A stretch of 64,000 nt of DNA from Rallus limicola (Eukaryota > Chordata > Aves > Gruiformes > Rallidae), in NCBI GenBank assembly GCA_022605955.1, contig JAKCOZ010000003.1:63637439-63701438 (forward strand), given 5' to 3'. The translations under genes and the position numbers were made by a program. Position 1 is the stretch's first letter. Every line of letters begins with the position of its first letter. Positions 1-14,700 of the stretch are shown here, one piece after another. Below the pieces are notes generated by a model, which did no database searches, was not told where the DNA came from, and saw only the letters and a program-made list of their open reading frames with translations.

Positions 1-535
1 AAGCTGTTTTACTTCACCACCAGTGTATTTGTCCCGTGACTAAAAGGTATTCTCACCTCACTGGTAGATATCAGAGAAGATCCTGCTGTTGAGCTCAGTT
101 CACAAGTAACACCTTGTGCTTTGCCATGCAGTTTGTGCAGATTTGTGATTTGGAAATGGACCATTTGTGAAATGGACTTGGTTCTGAATTACAATCAGGG
201 TAAAATCCATCTATGTTCAAGAGTGATTTAATTGGACACAGTGGCCCAGATCCTTCTATGTAACTTCAGGTGCTTAACTAAGATACTGAAGCTTGGAGTT
301 CAGCCATCCTAAGCTCTCAGTGTAGTCAGTGGAGAAAAAACCAAGCAGTTCAAATATTAAGTGGTTGCATTCCCTCTGGAAATTACCCTCTCCCATCTTT
401 AGCAGACTATGGTTATTAGGCAACCAGTATAAGTTTCTCAGGTAATTGTCTAAGGCTAGGTGGGTTGAATTTAAGACACAGGTCCATCTGGGATCCACCT
501 TCAGCTCAAATGACCCTGATCTCCAGTAAATAAGA
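1..535. other. unique non-coding sequence
   Basis: I see no gene, RNA or recognisable repeat here before the CR1 tail begins near 536. Open frames are short and have no family resemblance. Confidence 0.6.
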
Positions 536-649
536 CCCGTCTGGATACCTCCCTGTGCAATATGAGCTGGGTAGCTGCTTTGGCAGGGGGATTGGACTCG
601 ATGATCTCTAGAGGTCCCTTCCAACCCCTATGATTCTGTGATTCTGTGA
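536..649 (+). repeat. CR1 LINE, 3' terminal fragment
   Basis: Only about 114 bp of the 3' end survives. It opens with the last codons of the CR1 ORF2 (the 'cgtctggatacct' stretch matches the same place in the long copy at about 53.62 kb). It continues through the 3' UTR words 'tttggcagggggattgga' and 'gatgatctctagaggtccct', and ends in two tandem ATTCTGTG units at about 633-649. Such severe 5' truncation is usual for CR1, which primes on its 3' hairpin and octamer tail rather than on poly(A). The 3' UTR is close to that of the 52.6 kb element, so it probably belongs to the same or a sister subfamily. Confidence 0.93.
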
Positions 650-3600
650 AATAGGAACTCCTAGAGGTCAAAGGCTGCAACATGAGTATTAATATTCAGA
701 GCTCTCTTGACGCTCCTGTTCATTCACTCCTCTTTCACAAACAATTTGCTAGGAAGCACATGGCAGTGATTGCCTTGTTCCTCCTCCCCATGATAATTAA
801 CTAGACTTTGCAAATAGCTTGACTCCATTCTGAATTAGTTTTATTCACACCTTACTTTGAGCCCTGGTACTAGAAAACTGGGGACATCTACCTCAGCAGG
901 GATGCTCTTGTGGATAAACCATTGATTTAGGATCTTTAGCATGACAGAAAAAGTAAGACTTAAACTCTGCAAAAGCAGCAAGCAACAGACAGCCTCAAAG
1001 AAGAGATGACAAATTTTACAGCTGACAAAATCCAGGTTCAAAATGTTTCATAGTAAGCTCCCATGAATAAAAAGTGAAATCAAAGATGCACGACATATAT
1101 GGTGATCCCAAACCCAGATGAGCTGAAGCAGGTAAATGATCCTCCCTTTAGAGAGCTATGGTGTGCTGGCTTTAAGAAGCACTAGGGGTGGAAGACATTG
1201 ATTCCCTCTTTATTTACCTGCATGCAACAGTGTAGAAGAAAAATTTTGATTTTTCAAATGTGGCTAACACATGACCCACTTATGAAGATCACAAGCTTGT
1301 GAATGCTTGTGAAAGTCACTGTTGCTGAATTAGCCCTTAAGCATCATTACTCTGTCCGTTTTGCCTTTTTTCCCCATCTTTGAAACTGATGTTTAAAAAT
1401 GAGACAAAGGAGAATGATGTTCTCAGGCAACTTTGAAAAAGCAGGCCTGCAAACTTTATCCCATCTGTGTGGAGTGCCATCTCCACTTTCATCAGCCCAC
1501 ATTACAGGTTTCTCACACTCAGTCCATTCAATCAAGGGAAAACAGGGAAGGCAGGTGGAATAGGACAGTTGATCTAGCATCTAGAGAGGCAGATTGGAAC
1601 AATCCTTCCAGCAGGTCCTCAGTGAAGATGGAAAATAAATTTAAAAAAGAGTTCAACTTAAAGTGACCAAGAGAAAGAGGAATGTTGAGGTGACCTACCT
1701 GAAGTACTCTACCTCTAACAGTTCACATTGTACTCTTGTAAAAGCTTCATGGGGACCACGGGCATTAAAGATGTGTTCTTCAGGGTGGGGCTGAGATGTC
1801 CTGAATGAGGCTGGCTGGAGAAATCTACCCTGGTGAGAACACCAGTCTCCAGAACTGATGATTCCAAGCCATTCATCAACAAGAATATGCACAGGAAGGA
1901 TACTTGTGAAAGCAAAAGGTGGGAAAGTAACCAAAGCTTTAAAGATTCCCCTAGCAATACTATTGGTGTCAAACACAGCTGCCTCCTGTCAGGCCCTCCT
2001 TCCCTGCCTCCAGGCTGTCACCACAAAAGATATTGGAAGGTATTCTATAAACATGCCATCACACAGGGCTGTCTGTCACTCTCTTCTTTTCATCTCCTTC
2101 CACTTTACTGCAACTGCAGGCCTGTACCTCTCCCCTTCCTCCTTCTACCTTCAGGGTGTTGGATTTGTTTTTTGAGGGGTGTTTTTTCATGTGTGTGTCT
2201 GTTTAAGTTGGGGTTTCCCCCCCCCAAAATGAAACATACTTCTGAGCTCCCTTTAACACTCACTTCTCCTTTCCATTCAAAATTGACATATTGTGCCTCT
2301 CAGTTTTCTTTTTAAGTGTTCACTCCATTTTCAAGCTGGTTGCTACCTTTGTTTCTAAAGCAGACTCTTTTCTCCATTTATGAATATAAGTTTGTGCTGC
2401 TATTTCAAGGTGTTATTTTTTCAGCAGAAATGTCAAAACTTTCCACTTTAAAACAACACAATGGGGGAAGCTGCATGCTTCTTTGTGCTGAATAGGGGAA
2501 AAGACTGAAAGAACTGTAATATTCATCAATAGTTTAGAACAGGACAGCACTTACACTCTTCTTTCCCAATTTTAACAAAAAGCATAGAAAAGGCTGCCAC
2601 ATGGCTGAAAGAACAAATGGTGCATTACTACTGTGTATAGAGGAACAGTTAAAGGCAGAAAGTGTGCAGTAATCTATTCTTATACCCAAATCTGCCTTAT
2701 GACATGTTTGTGTTTCTTTGGTCAGTACACCACCAAGAGCAAGCCTGATTTCTGAGGCAGTGAATGTCCACAGAAAACATCCCAGTGTGAAGGAAGACCT
2801 TATTTGCTTAGATCAGCCAGAAGTAAGTGCTGCAAACTCAAGTCCTCTGCATAGCTGCACTATTTAGGCTTTACCTATGCAGGATTTCAAGCAGTAAGAT
2901 ACAGCATCTTAAACTGTCTCTCAGTTTTACCTCAATGTCTCTCATGCTTTTTTCAGCACCGAGCCAGGATCATTGAAAACAGAGGTCAACAGTTGATTGT
3001 GCAGGTGCCAAAGATGGCATGGAGTAAACCAAAAGAGTGGGGAGATGTCTTTTTAAGACATATTTGTGAGAGACAGGTGCCTCACACAGAAACAGGATAC
3101 TGCTAATAGGCTGTGTGTGTCTTTCAGTGGTAGCCTCCTGACTCCCATTGGGTTTCTCCCTGCACATGTAACTTTTAATTTTGGAAATAAAATGCCTTAC
3201 ACTGGAAAAAAAAAAAGAAAAAGTCAACATGTCGCTATTTAATGGTTGCTGATTCCATATTTTAATTCACTATTGAAGTTTCACCTTGCGCTGAAACAAT
3301 TAGGAGTGCTCATATGATCAGTTACCAAGTCTCAGTTGGGAGGTAGCAATTTATGGCTCAGAAGCTGCAGGTGACAACTTCTGAAAGTGCCTTTCAATTG
3401 CATCTCTCTTCAGTTGTGATAAATGTATGTATAATGATGTAAATGTGTATTTAGGGAAAAAAATGTTAAGGAAGAGTGATGTTACACAACAGTCACAACT
3501 ACTGGTGTATGCTGATGCACAATGGTGTATGCTGTATTATCTGCAGCATAATAGAGTGAAATAATTGCACGTGTTCTCAAAGAAAAACAGAAAGTTCCAC

Positions 3601-5659
3601 TGGATAAATCTAAATTAAGTCAAATTCTTTATTTTTAAAAACATGATGCAATGTAAAGCCTTTTGTAAACTGACCATCACTGCAGACTTGCATGAGGTAC
3701 AGAAGAAAGACCTCCCATGAATTCCAAAAATCAGTGAGCCAAGGGGTGAACAAACTAAACTAACAAGTGCTGTAACATGAACATAGGCTGCCCCCATCCT
3801 TTCAGCTCAGCAGAGAGTTAAATGTGCTTCAGGATGGCACCAATAACCTTGCCCGGCCATTCTTGTGTGCTGCGCTCCCACTGGGAATGTTACAATAGGT
3901 TCCAGCAGGGTGGGGATGAGCAAAAGGGGAGCAGGTTGCTAGTCTTCAGCGATACGCTGTTTATCCAGCTTAGCCATAAAGCAACGTAAATCAAGCATGT
4001 CATCCTACCTAATTGCATGTTCATATAGGACTTAATTGGTAATATTCCTGCAACCCAGCTTCTCAACCTTCATGTTGCATTGAGTTCCTCTCAGAGACTA
4101 ATGAGCTTTATACAACAACAAACATTTAGGTCTGTTGTTCTAATTCATTAACATAATGGGCAATACAATGAGCAGTTATGATAATAAACACTAATAAGAG
4201 GTACTAGTGACACTTATTCCTAGCAATGCCAGGGCCGTACGGTGTGTTTGTACAGTGGCAACCATGTGAGAAAAAGGGGGTACAGTCCTTCCAGGTCCTC
4301 TCTCAGTAGCTATGCAGAGTATCAGTTCCATGTTTGCCAGCTGAAAGTGACAACACTCTATAAATCATTGCAGATGATGAAACTGGACTGAAACGTCACA
4401 GATGAGATTTTGCATGGTTTGGGGTTTTTTAGGGTTGGGGTTTTTTTGTTTTTCTTGTTGTTTGCTTTTTCTTTACAGTGAAAGAATGTGAGAAAAGAAC
4501 ATGAAAGACAAGGGGAATAATGTTGTTGAGTAATTTTGTGAAATGCACTGTCCCATTCCAATGGCTATGGACTTGGCTGCTGCCTGAAGAAATGTAAGCT
4601 GTTCTCCTGTTTGTAAATGCACTTTAGTAAGTAGGAGAAAGAGAAGTGCTAACAAGGTGAAAGTTTCAGGGTTAGTTTTTCCCTTGTCACTCAGGTAAGC
4701 CATCTTTGTCTAACAATTACTTTTCCATGAAGACCTGACACTGGAATTAACCACTGGGATTATCTGGTCCCAAAATGTACATCTATGTGCAGATCCACAC
4801 TTGCAAAACTTTGAACCTATCTGTGGTTGACTGCATCTTAGCCCGCTAATACACCAGTCTCCTTTAGACTTCAGCTTGTGTCAAACACCATGAAAAGACC
4901 GTTCCCCCTTTTATTTCTCACAAAGAGAAAAACACATAATAATGAGGACCTTGCTGAAAAGTGTCCTGTGTGAAACTGATAACCTTCAGCACAAACCCAT
5001 ACCCACTGCTTTGTTACATTTTAAGCAATGATCTAAATAAGTGCAGATCTTACATTAGCTGGCCCTTTCAAAATTTGCTAATCTCTAACTGCTTCCTTCT
5101 TTATGGATTATGGGAGAAAATGCTTTAATCTAGTTAGGATGGCATAGATGCGCTGCAGGTAGTACAGACCTATGGAATCATGCTTTGTTCTTTGTCATTC
5201 CAAACTAACCACCTTGATTTACAGTTGGGTGCTTGGGAAGCAAGCTGTCATTTACCTTTTAACTCGATTGCTAAAAATGGTATCCCATTTATAGGACAGG
5301 GTTTTTTTCTCTCCCTTTGCTCTTCTGTGAACAGATACCATTCATTTCTACAGTTATGTTCAGGTTCTCAGTGACGGGCATTCCATGAGCAAAGAAATAT
5401 AAGGCTACAAAAATGTATGATTTCTGAAATTTATGGCCCGAACACCATTACAATGGAAATATTTTTTCTAATTGAAATTTATGTGGCTGTTATGATACTA
5501 ATTCAATTACTCCTTATATTTAATCCATCATAATTTTATCTTCTTGTAAAAGAGAAGTCACTTGTTTCCGTGACATAGGTAGAGTTGATGAAGGAAGTAA
5601 GGGGTGAATCTGTACAACATCCTTTAGCAATTAAAAATAAGGGCAGTATTAAAATAAAA
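650..5659. other. unique non-coding sequence
   Basis: No supported gene. Open frames here, including a 160-codon one at 1833-2315 that overlaps another in a second frame, have ordinary low-complexity composition and no domain. A nine-base C run lies near 2217-2225. Around 4415-4465 there is a T-rich stretch with short G runs. An AATAAA followed by an A tract at 3186-3216 is listed separately. Confidence 0.55.
3186..3216 (+). other. AATAAA followed by an 11-A tract
   Basis: AATAAA at 3186-3191 is followed 14 bases later by an uninterrupted run of eleven A (3206-3216), then a few more A broken by G. This is the arrangement seen at the end of a retroposed polyadenylated RNA. No upstream coding similarity was recognised and no flanking duplication was found, so it may be chance. 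Confidence 0.2.
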
Positions 5660-5724
5660 TCATAGAATCATAGAATCATTTAGATTGGAAAAGACACTTA
5701 AGAACATTGAGTCCAATGGTTAAC
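5660..5724 (-). repeat. CR1 LINE 3' end, antisense
   Basis: The + strand reads 'tcatagaatcatagaatcat' followed by 'ttagattggaaaagacac' and 'gagtccaatggttaac'. This is the reverse complement of a CR1 3' terminus with ATTCTATG octamers. The fragment is about 65 bp, so only the 3' UTR tip is present. The octamer variant (CTATG rather than CTGTG) and the 'ttggaaaagac' word indicate a different CR1 subfamily from the 536-649 and 52.6 kb copies. Confidence 0.9.
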
Positions 5725-8700
5725 AATAAAATAAAAAAGAATGAAACCACATGGAATAAATACTAAATATCCCAAAAACTTCTAAAAAAAGATAATGCAA
5801 AAAGCCATCAGTTTCAGGTCATATCTTTGGAACATCCTAAATCAGGTATCTATGGGAATTTAGAGAAGAGAGAAAAACCTTTTGCTGCAGTAAATAAGAA
5901 ACACTTTCAATTGAGTCACAAATCACTGTCAAAGATTTCTGGATGGTTCTAAGAAGCTGTGATATACAATGAATGGTTAAAAAAAAAAAAAAGGTCTTCT
6001 GCTGGAGATGCCACGTCTTCTGTAATTCTGCCATCTCTCATGGACGTTACACATGTCAAGAGTCTGTGCAATGACTCAGGTTTCCACATGTTTCCTGCCA
6101 ATAAACAGTATTTAGATATAGGCAAAGACTTTAACTATGGTGGGAGATAATAGCTGTAAGGACATCAAATGACCACTCTGTTGACAGTCTCAGATATTTA
6201 TCTTCTATGCATGTGACTCATGCACTGGCAATTTCACCCATATGTTTGGCTATGAAATTTCCTTACTGAGTAACAAAATGCCACAGGTACAGTTATTTTT
6301 TTTCATAAAATCGCCAATGAGTTTCTTACTATGAACCCCACTGGGGGAAACAAGCTGAGGAGGTTGTTTTTTCCTCATATGAGATTCAGAGAAGACAGGG
6401 AAGAGTGTCTCATCTAAGCTATCCCAATTTCAAGCTTAGCATCTAAGACAGTCATTTAAACCAACAGTGTAATCAATATAGAGAGATTGTACCTCCACAG
6501 ACACTCATTCTATCCCAAAATTGATGGTATCTAAGAATTATAGGTAATATTAGGTATATAACTTTCAGATGCTTAGGTGGAATCTGCTGTCTTGCATCAA
6601 GTACAGAGGCAGCATGAATCTGGCAGACCAGTGTTCAAAGATTCAACTTTTTCAATGCTTTTTTGTAGTGAGATGTTGCATAAGCCATGCTGTTTATGTT
6701 AGGTGACTAGAGCAAGTAACTGGAAAAAGATCATTTTGGCCTCTGTTAAGGAGAAAAGCTAGCTTAGTTCCCAAAGGAAGACAGAAAGGCACCTACAGCA
6801 ATCCTTTCCCTGAATCTCTCTTTCGTTCCACTATATGCCTCATAGAAAAACCCTTTTTAGGGCAGGAGATACCTTTTCATGAGATTTGCACAATGTCAAG
6901 CTCACAATTTGCATGTAAACTTTCTTAAGAGCCATTGACATCAAACCATGCCATCACAAACATGGAGATTCATCAGTTCATGTAGCACCATTCACAAAAC
7001 CTGCTCATCTTGCTTGCTTAAACTGTGATTCACAGCAGCCGCAGAGAGGTGAGTGCATGTGACACCTCCCTTGGAAGGGTTTTATTCCAACCCTCTGTCA
7101 ATGTTTTTTACAGACCTGCAGCAGAAGCAAGCTTGTGATTCAAGGAGAGAGCTTATTTCGATTAATGGAGTATGAGCATGGGGAAAGACATGTTCATTTG
7201 TAAGCTGGGAATTCTGAGGGGTACCTTTGCCTTAGGATCAATATTGCTGGTGCCAGAAATGTCTCTGCCATCCTGCCCTCCCTTCAACAAAAATACACAT
7301 CATTTTTCTTCCTCTCATGTCTCCTTCCTGGTTATCCCAGATTTTACAAATCTTATCCCTTCCCATCAATGCCAACTCCTAGTGGAGTTTGGTCTTGGAG
7401 AAGGGATAGCAGGGAGTGAAGTTGATCATTTTAGAGAGGAAAATTACCCCCTACTTTCTCTTGTCACAGCCCTTTGTTCTTCACCTGGAAACCATACGTG
7501 TTACTTGAAGGATATAGTATTATTTTCAAAAAATATAAGAAAATGAGGGTAGAACTCATTGGTAACTTTGATTCCCATTTCTGACTGTCTCACCATCCAT
7601 TTATCTACAGCTTGACTGTGAAAGATGTATCGGTGGCAGCTCACTTAATGATTTTAGAACTAGTACTACTGGTGGCCCAAGCCCATTTGCCATTAAACAG
7701 CAGAGACTAGGAGCCTTTCTACTGTACAGTCTAATTTCTGGAGGGAGAGGGGATGGGACTTGGTTTCTCTGTGTGTAATGAAAAGTTGATTCTCACCAGT
7801 AAAGGTTAGAAATCTTAACAGATCTGCAGTTTTCTGATGTATATTTTAGAGGCATTTGTCATTATTCAGAGTGCAAATCCACAACACACAGAAAGGGAAA
7901 GCTAAGGCTAGCCAAGAAACGTTAGCTGCCACAAAAGCTGGGAAGTGCTCTTTATTTATTTACTTAGGAAAGGTGAACCCTATTGTTATCCCACAATACT
8001 GGCTGTAGCTCGTATTGAATCTTTCTAGATATTCATGCAACACAGACATAGATATAAGTTAAACCTTCAGATGGGAAATCTCTGCTGTAAAGGCAAATGA
8101 ACTCAGTTTAGGTTTCTGGCCTATAAGATGCTAAAGCCTGCTGCTCCTCCCACATCCCTGCAAAAGAACCCTGACAAAAAGCACGATAGTTAGGTTTCCA
8201 GAAAGTAAGTACATTCATTCAGACATTCTGAACACCTCTAAGCCCTTTAACGGCAAATCTTTCCGCTGCTTCTTGCCAAATTTACTTAAAACATGGCAGT
8301 GTAGACCAGTTGGTATCAGCCCAGACCTCCATCAGTGCCAGACACAGTGCCAATGCCAACAGTTCTCCATCATTGTTCTTGTCTGAACCTCTACAAAGAA
8401 CAGGGTACTGAATTTTCCTATTAGATCTACATTAAGTACAATGAGTTTTTAAGTTGAAATTTGACTTCCAAAGAGCCCTCTAGTCTTTCTGAAGAAGTGA
8501 AGAGAAAATACACTACTAGTTATTCCATAGCCATTTACTCATTGCTTAAAAAAATATGTCCATTTGTCTACATGTAACTTCTCATCTTTTCTTCTGGCAG
8601 TGATTGCTCTCTTATATTTAAGAGCCTTTTATTACCTGGTATTTTCTTTCCTTCTGAGTCCTGGCCTGGTCATGAGCTAACAGGTCAGTGCGTTATGTAC

Positions 8701-11700
8701 CGAGATATCACTGGGTTGTGCATGTGTCTGCAGCTCAGACCTTTTACTTGGTGACTGCTGTGCAATAATAGAATGACTAGCTGGCTGCTGTGTCTCACCA
8801 GGGTGGTGGTGACTTCTTCAGTGGCAAAAATATTGTTTGTGATCATGTAATTGTGTTCAACTCATTCCCCTCTGTCTCTGCTTCCCCTCCCACTTCTCAT
8901 CTGTTTGTGCATTTGGACATGTTGTTTCCCACTTTTTCCTTTCTGAGTTGGACCTCCCTGCCACTGTTTTCTCCTCCTCCTCCTTTCCTTTACTCTCTGA
9001 CTTCTTGCTGCTCCCAAAACCTGCTTGCCTTGCAACACCACCTCCTCAGCTCCTGCTGGTGGGACTGGAAGTTCTGTTTCCTCAAGGAGTCAGTGTTAAT
9101 AATGCAAGAAAAATCTCATTAGCTCTGATTCTGTAACTTCATTTTAATGCCAGTGAGCTACATTTCAACATCAGGAGCCAGTGATTTAGACTGCAACGTC
9201 TGTGATACAGGGTTCTTACTGTGGTTATGCACAGTAATAACATCTTCTCACTGATGGTTCTTATGACTTCTGGGGGTCTAGTAACAACTATAATAAGTGA
9301 TTTAAGTGATGCTCTGTGTAAGTAATTAGGTAGCTGTCTCTCCACCCTCACCTTCCTAAGACCTCTGCTCATGACTGCTGTAGTTTTTGAATATCAGAAT
9401 TGTCAGGACCATTCCTGACTGCCTGTGGAACTGGACTGATTTGGTCTGAGTCTGCCTCAGTTTCTCATGGGCTGAACAACTATGATAGCTCATGCTTCAA
9501 GGCTATAAAGACTGAAAATGTAGTATTTGCATCGTGCTTTAGCAGCCTTCAGTAAAAAGCTTCAGGTTAACTGCAGTGTTGAGATGTTACAGGATCAGAA
9601 TACTGCATCACGTCATTATTTTAATTTCAATTATGCTTCCAAATTTATTGGATTTTTTGCACCTAGGATCCCATTTCCAATGTCTCCAAGGAAAAGCAGA
9701 GAGGGGTTGCCACTGAGTATCATTGGAGGATGGGAAGTCAATCACCTTTTGGAAAGCTCTTCATTATTACAGAAGGACTGCTAAATCAGATACCACGTTC
9801 TGGGAACAAGTGACTGATTCTTCTTTCAGGCCAGAGACTGTTATGACACCAAGTGTCATAAACCCCTGTGAAATGAAACAGCTGAATTTCACAAAATTTC
9901 TGTCACTACAATTTAAACAAGACGATACTAAGGAATGCAATGGTTTATCCAGTCTTAAGGAATGATCTGTCAGGATGCAAACACTAGCTCAGGATTCTTT
10001 AGAGCAGTAACACTCAATCCTAATTAACTTCAGGGATGTTGTGACTGAAACTCACCCAGATGCCCAGGCTAATAGCTCTTTCTTAAAACCAAGAATAAAT
10101 TGCCCATAATCTATTCTACGTAGGAGTTGGGGTTGGGAAAATGAGGAAGTTTGTGTGATCTTTAAAGGAAAATTCCTGAACCTGTGTTACTTTAACAGAT
10201 TCTGGCTCACAGGCTTTATTTGTTTTCAAATCTCTCAAGATCTCTCCATTCCTTTCTTTCATATATTTTGGCCTTAGGAGAAAATTAACCCTTAAAAATA
10301 AATAAAGGATTTATAACTAGGGAGAGGCCTAAATTCTGTATGTAAGTGATGTTTGCTTGAAGCCTTTGGCAGTCCTTGTCTAGTTTCTAGGATAATGAGA
10401 TAGATACAATTTTTATATTGCTATTGCAATAATAATTATTATCTTCATAAATTTATATTCGGCTCGTAGTGTCATCCTATCACCTTCATCTAAACTGCTT
10501 GGCACGGATCATTCTGTCTTTCTGGTGCTGGTCTAATTTAACATCTGGGAAATATCTGTTACAACTCACACCCAATTTTAGGATTGACAGATGACAAAAA
10601 TACGGAATTGGCTGCAGTGTTGAAAGAAGCTTGACACATACTCCCAAAGAAAATGATGGTATATACCTTCAGGTGTAAATGATACCTGAATGTTAGTATT
10701 AAAAATCAAAACAAGTCAGAAATATTTTCTTTAGGAGACATCTGAACAGGAACTGCTGTAGGATGATTTGGTCATCTTCTACTACCAGCTCAGTTCTAGT
10801 ACCAGAGATGGAGCAGTCTAGCAGTTTTTAGATTTATGCACAGTAAGAGAGAAACCTTTATGCTTGTTATGGGCATTGCTAACCAATTTTCTTTTACTAC
10901 CCATACTGGATTTAAAGTAGTTTAGATATTTTTCCAGAGGAAGAAAAAAATACTTGTTCTCCATCAAGTCTTTCACCAAAACATGATTAAATCTTTTTTG
11001 CTTGAGTAAGTGGTGTTTTTTCTTAGAGGGGCAGATGTTGGAAGGCAGAGGGGGCTGATGTATTGTGGAACAATGACAATTAAATGAATTTCATTTAGTA
11101 GGTCATAAAGTTAATGTGCCTAATTGGAACATAAGGATAGAAGAAAGAAAGGAAAAAAGAAACCCTTGTATTATCCTTTCTATTTCTTCCCCCTTTCTTT
11201 TTAAGGATAGCCTATCATTAGTCATCATGAAAGCTCTCGGTGACCACTGAAACAGAGGAGGGACCTTTGACACAGCTTGATCAATCCTAATTGAATAGAC
11301 CAGAGGGACAGCGGCCAAAAGGAGTGGACCCATTCTTTGCATTTGACAGCCTCGTCCTTTTTAGTTTGTCAGCTGTCAGAAAACATTGGGGCACTCTCAG
11401 GGTGCATGTGAATGCTTTAAGTTGCTATACATTTTTTGCCACATGAATTGTTTTAAGTCTTGAAAGATGTCTGGTCTGCTCAGAATATCTAACATTCAAA
11501 TGTAGGGAGGTACCTGCTATATTCAGCGAAGCAAATAGGAACTTTTCTAGGTGAGGTTTTGCAGTTTATCATCAAATTAACAAAAGGTTTTGTTCCAGTC
11601 CCCACCCCATATATGCCAATCCAAGTTGATCATCATTGCCTTTTATCACTTGCACTCTGTTTTGCAACAGAGCAGGATATGAAGCAGAGAAGTCTGAGAC

Positions 11701-14700
11701 TCAGTATTTTCTGTGGCAAATCCCCCTCGAATATGCTTTTTTGTATAGTTCTGCATTTCTCTTAAAAAGTTAATAGCTTAAGGGAAAACCTAAACTCATA
11801 GAAAAATGGTGTGTGTGGGAGTAGACATTCATGGTGTTTGCACTGCTGTAAATGGACAACATACTTTTGACTTCTAAGAGGCTGTCCTATATAAGCCCTA
11901 ACATAGCAAATTCTTAGAGGATTATAGAGGTGAGGACAGAAAGGAGACAGAAATGACTGCCTTCAGTATTCTTGTCTTCCCATCCTTTCTCACCCAGCTA
12001 TGCTGGTATAGCATCTTCACAACCAAGAAAGTCTTTTCCCATGAGAAATTTCAAACTGTTAATAGGGGAGGAGTGTAGGAAGACCTAGAGCTGGTTAAAC
12101 AAAGAAGAAAAACTCTAAGGCTAAAGAACATCAGCAAAGACCTTCACTTAAAACTCACAACAAGCAATTTTCTGCTCAGCTCTGAGGCCCCTTCAGTAAT
12201 GCTGACTTTGTAACCTTTCCTCTTGCCTTAAATTATATGTATTTTTTTCAATCAACTTTGCCTCTCCTGACTATTTTTTGCATCCAAGCACCAGACCACC
12301 AAGGAAATTCACTGTTTTCACATTGCTTTGATGCTGGCAAGGAGTTTAAAATGCTGCATATCTCGGACACTTTGTCCTAATTTGATCTCCATCACAGCTG
12401 GAAAAATCCAAACAATTAAAAATGCTTGGAGGTGCTACCATCTCCTCCTGGGTTAGTCAAGGCTCAGTCACTACTGCATTTCACATCTTCTCTCACATTT
12501 TGACAAGTTAGACAGGAACTTAAGAAAGGTCCACACTCTTGTCAGGTCCCAATTACCTCCCTTGTGGCATTGCTTATAAACCACACTCTTTTCTGCTAAG
12601 GACTGTCCCTCTCCATGTATTTGGCAGACTAAATGCACACAAAGATCACAGCTCCTCTAGCCATTAACAGCATCAGGAAGACACCTTCTTCATGAGTTGC
12701 AGGGGAAGTCAAAATTGTCGCATTGACAGTTCCTCTGGGCAAACTTTGGAATTTTGCATCTATTTCTACAATGAAGGTTTTGCCACAAACTCTTCTTCTT
12801 GCAGTGCTCTTAAAAGGGTCCAACTCTAGGCAATTGATGCACTGCACAATGTGAATATAATTAAACCAAAAGAGCAACCACTCAAGAAAAAAAAGAAAAA
12901 ATGGGACTCTGTAAGGAAGAATGAATAAGTTAAGAAAGGTCAAAATGGCAATCAACATTGTCATGAGTGCAAAGGTATTAAACAGAGCCTGCATGGCCAT
13001 AGAGGGAGTTGACAGACATCCACAGGGAAGGTCTGAAGCCAGGCTGTGATGGTGAAGGTTCCTGTCAGATTCTAGAAAGTTTCTCAGCACTGAAAAGCCA
13101 GGTGAACTCAGATGCACTGGAAGAACCATCTGAGCTCTGACAGGTCATACCTAACTCTTAATGTAAAGAATTCACAAGAATCTTCTCTCTCATTATTCAT
13201 CTTATGCTGAGAGATATGATTTTACCTCGTTGCACTGGTTACTCCTGTGAAAGCTCAGAGGGGCTATGTGTCCAGGGACTGCAAAATGTTCTATTCTTAT
13301 ATTGAATTTCCACTGATAAATGCCTCCCACCTTGGAAGCTTCAGAGGCTTTTAATTTCTGCTTAGAGCAAAATAGGTTCTGGTCTTGGCCACCACATTCC
13401 TTCTATTCCCTGAAAGGGGAGAGACCACGAGGGATATGATGTAAACTATTTCCAAACATGTCTCAAGTCTCTGCTGAATTTTGTCCTCCAATCAAAAAAC
13501 AAAGCTGAGGTGAAAATCGTCTTTCTTTGTCTTGCTGTTTCCAACAAAAGCTTCTGAATGTCTGGCTACCCAGGGTTCAAAGAGATGTATTGAAAAACAA
13601 TTTAAGACCCAGCATAACTGAATATGACACCACATTCAGCCAGCTGTGGAGATTCATGCCAGTGCTTCTGCCACAAGACTGATGATGAATTGCTGGTGGC
13701 GCCTGGAATGATGCTGCAGGCCAGAACATACCACCTTGATCTTCAATGACAGAGAACAGGTCTACATACTGCTAGCAATAGGAATTCCTGGTTCTTATAC
13801 CTCTTCTCCTTATCATAGTAAAGATAGGTTTAATATTAGGAAAAGCAGAAGGGAAGTGTGAGGTTTGAAGGTGGGTGGATATGAAAAATTACAAGCATAA
13901 GGTGCCAGGGTTGCTGGCAATGTTTTCTTCCAGCTTAAACAGGAAATTCAAGGTGCAAGACAACCCTGTCTATAAGTAACACATCTCCCACTTTGACTTC
14001 AAGAAAAAACCTCATTTTACTCAGGACAGAGATACCTTCTGGAGAGCAGAGGAGAAAATAATCTGTAACTGTTACCATTGGTAGTCATCAGTACAATGAT
14101 GAAACAGATCCTAAAAACACAGACTGCTCCATGTGGATTGCTGCAGGAACCAGGAGCTCAATCTCTGTAGATTCTCATGCACTGAAACCTAGCTAGCTAT
14201 TACCAATTGTCTCTACTCACCTTGACACAAGTCAAGGACATATTGAGATCTTTCCACAGATGATGACATTTTCTTTCTGGTCTACAACCATGTGGGATTT
14301 CCACCCATCTTCCCTCACATACACATTTCTTAAGTATTTGAGCACAAAAGTGTTGGCTCATATATAAACATATCACGGTGCTTTAAAGGCTTCTTTGTCC
14401 CTCAGCAAGGAAAAAAGTTCCTAGTCCAGATTCTCAAAAAGCACAAGAAAGAGAGAAACCATAGGAATAAAGTTGTGTCCTTCATACATATGGAAATATC
14501 ACAGCAGGAGGTTGAGGGCAGGACAGAGAGAGATTTAGAAACTGGAATGAGCTGGCTGGAAAAGACACATACTGAGTGATGGACAGACAGAGAGGGGTTA
14601 AGAAAAGGAGAGACCCAAAACAGCTGCTTTAGAAAGGACACAGGCTATAGGAAAACCAAAATAAAGAACAAATATCACTCTTCTTATATTTTTTTTCTTT

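Noticed and set aside
1833..2315. 160-codon + strand open frame
   Set aside because: A second + frame is open over the same place and the peptide has no domain. Consistent with chance in pyrimidine-rich DNA.
12629..13129. 166-codon minus-strand open frame with hydrophobic stretches, considered as a membrane protein or retroviral remnant
   Set aside because: No family motif could be recognised. A short L-P-R-G-x-V-N stretch recalls retroviral polymerase only superficially, with none of the flanking motifs. Composition looks like fortuitous AT-rich translation.
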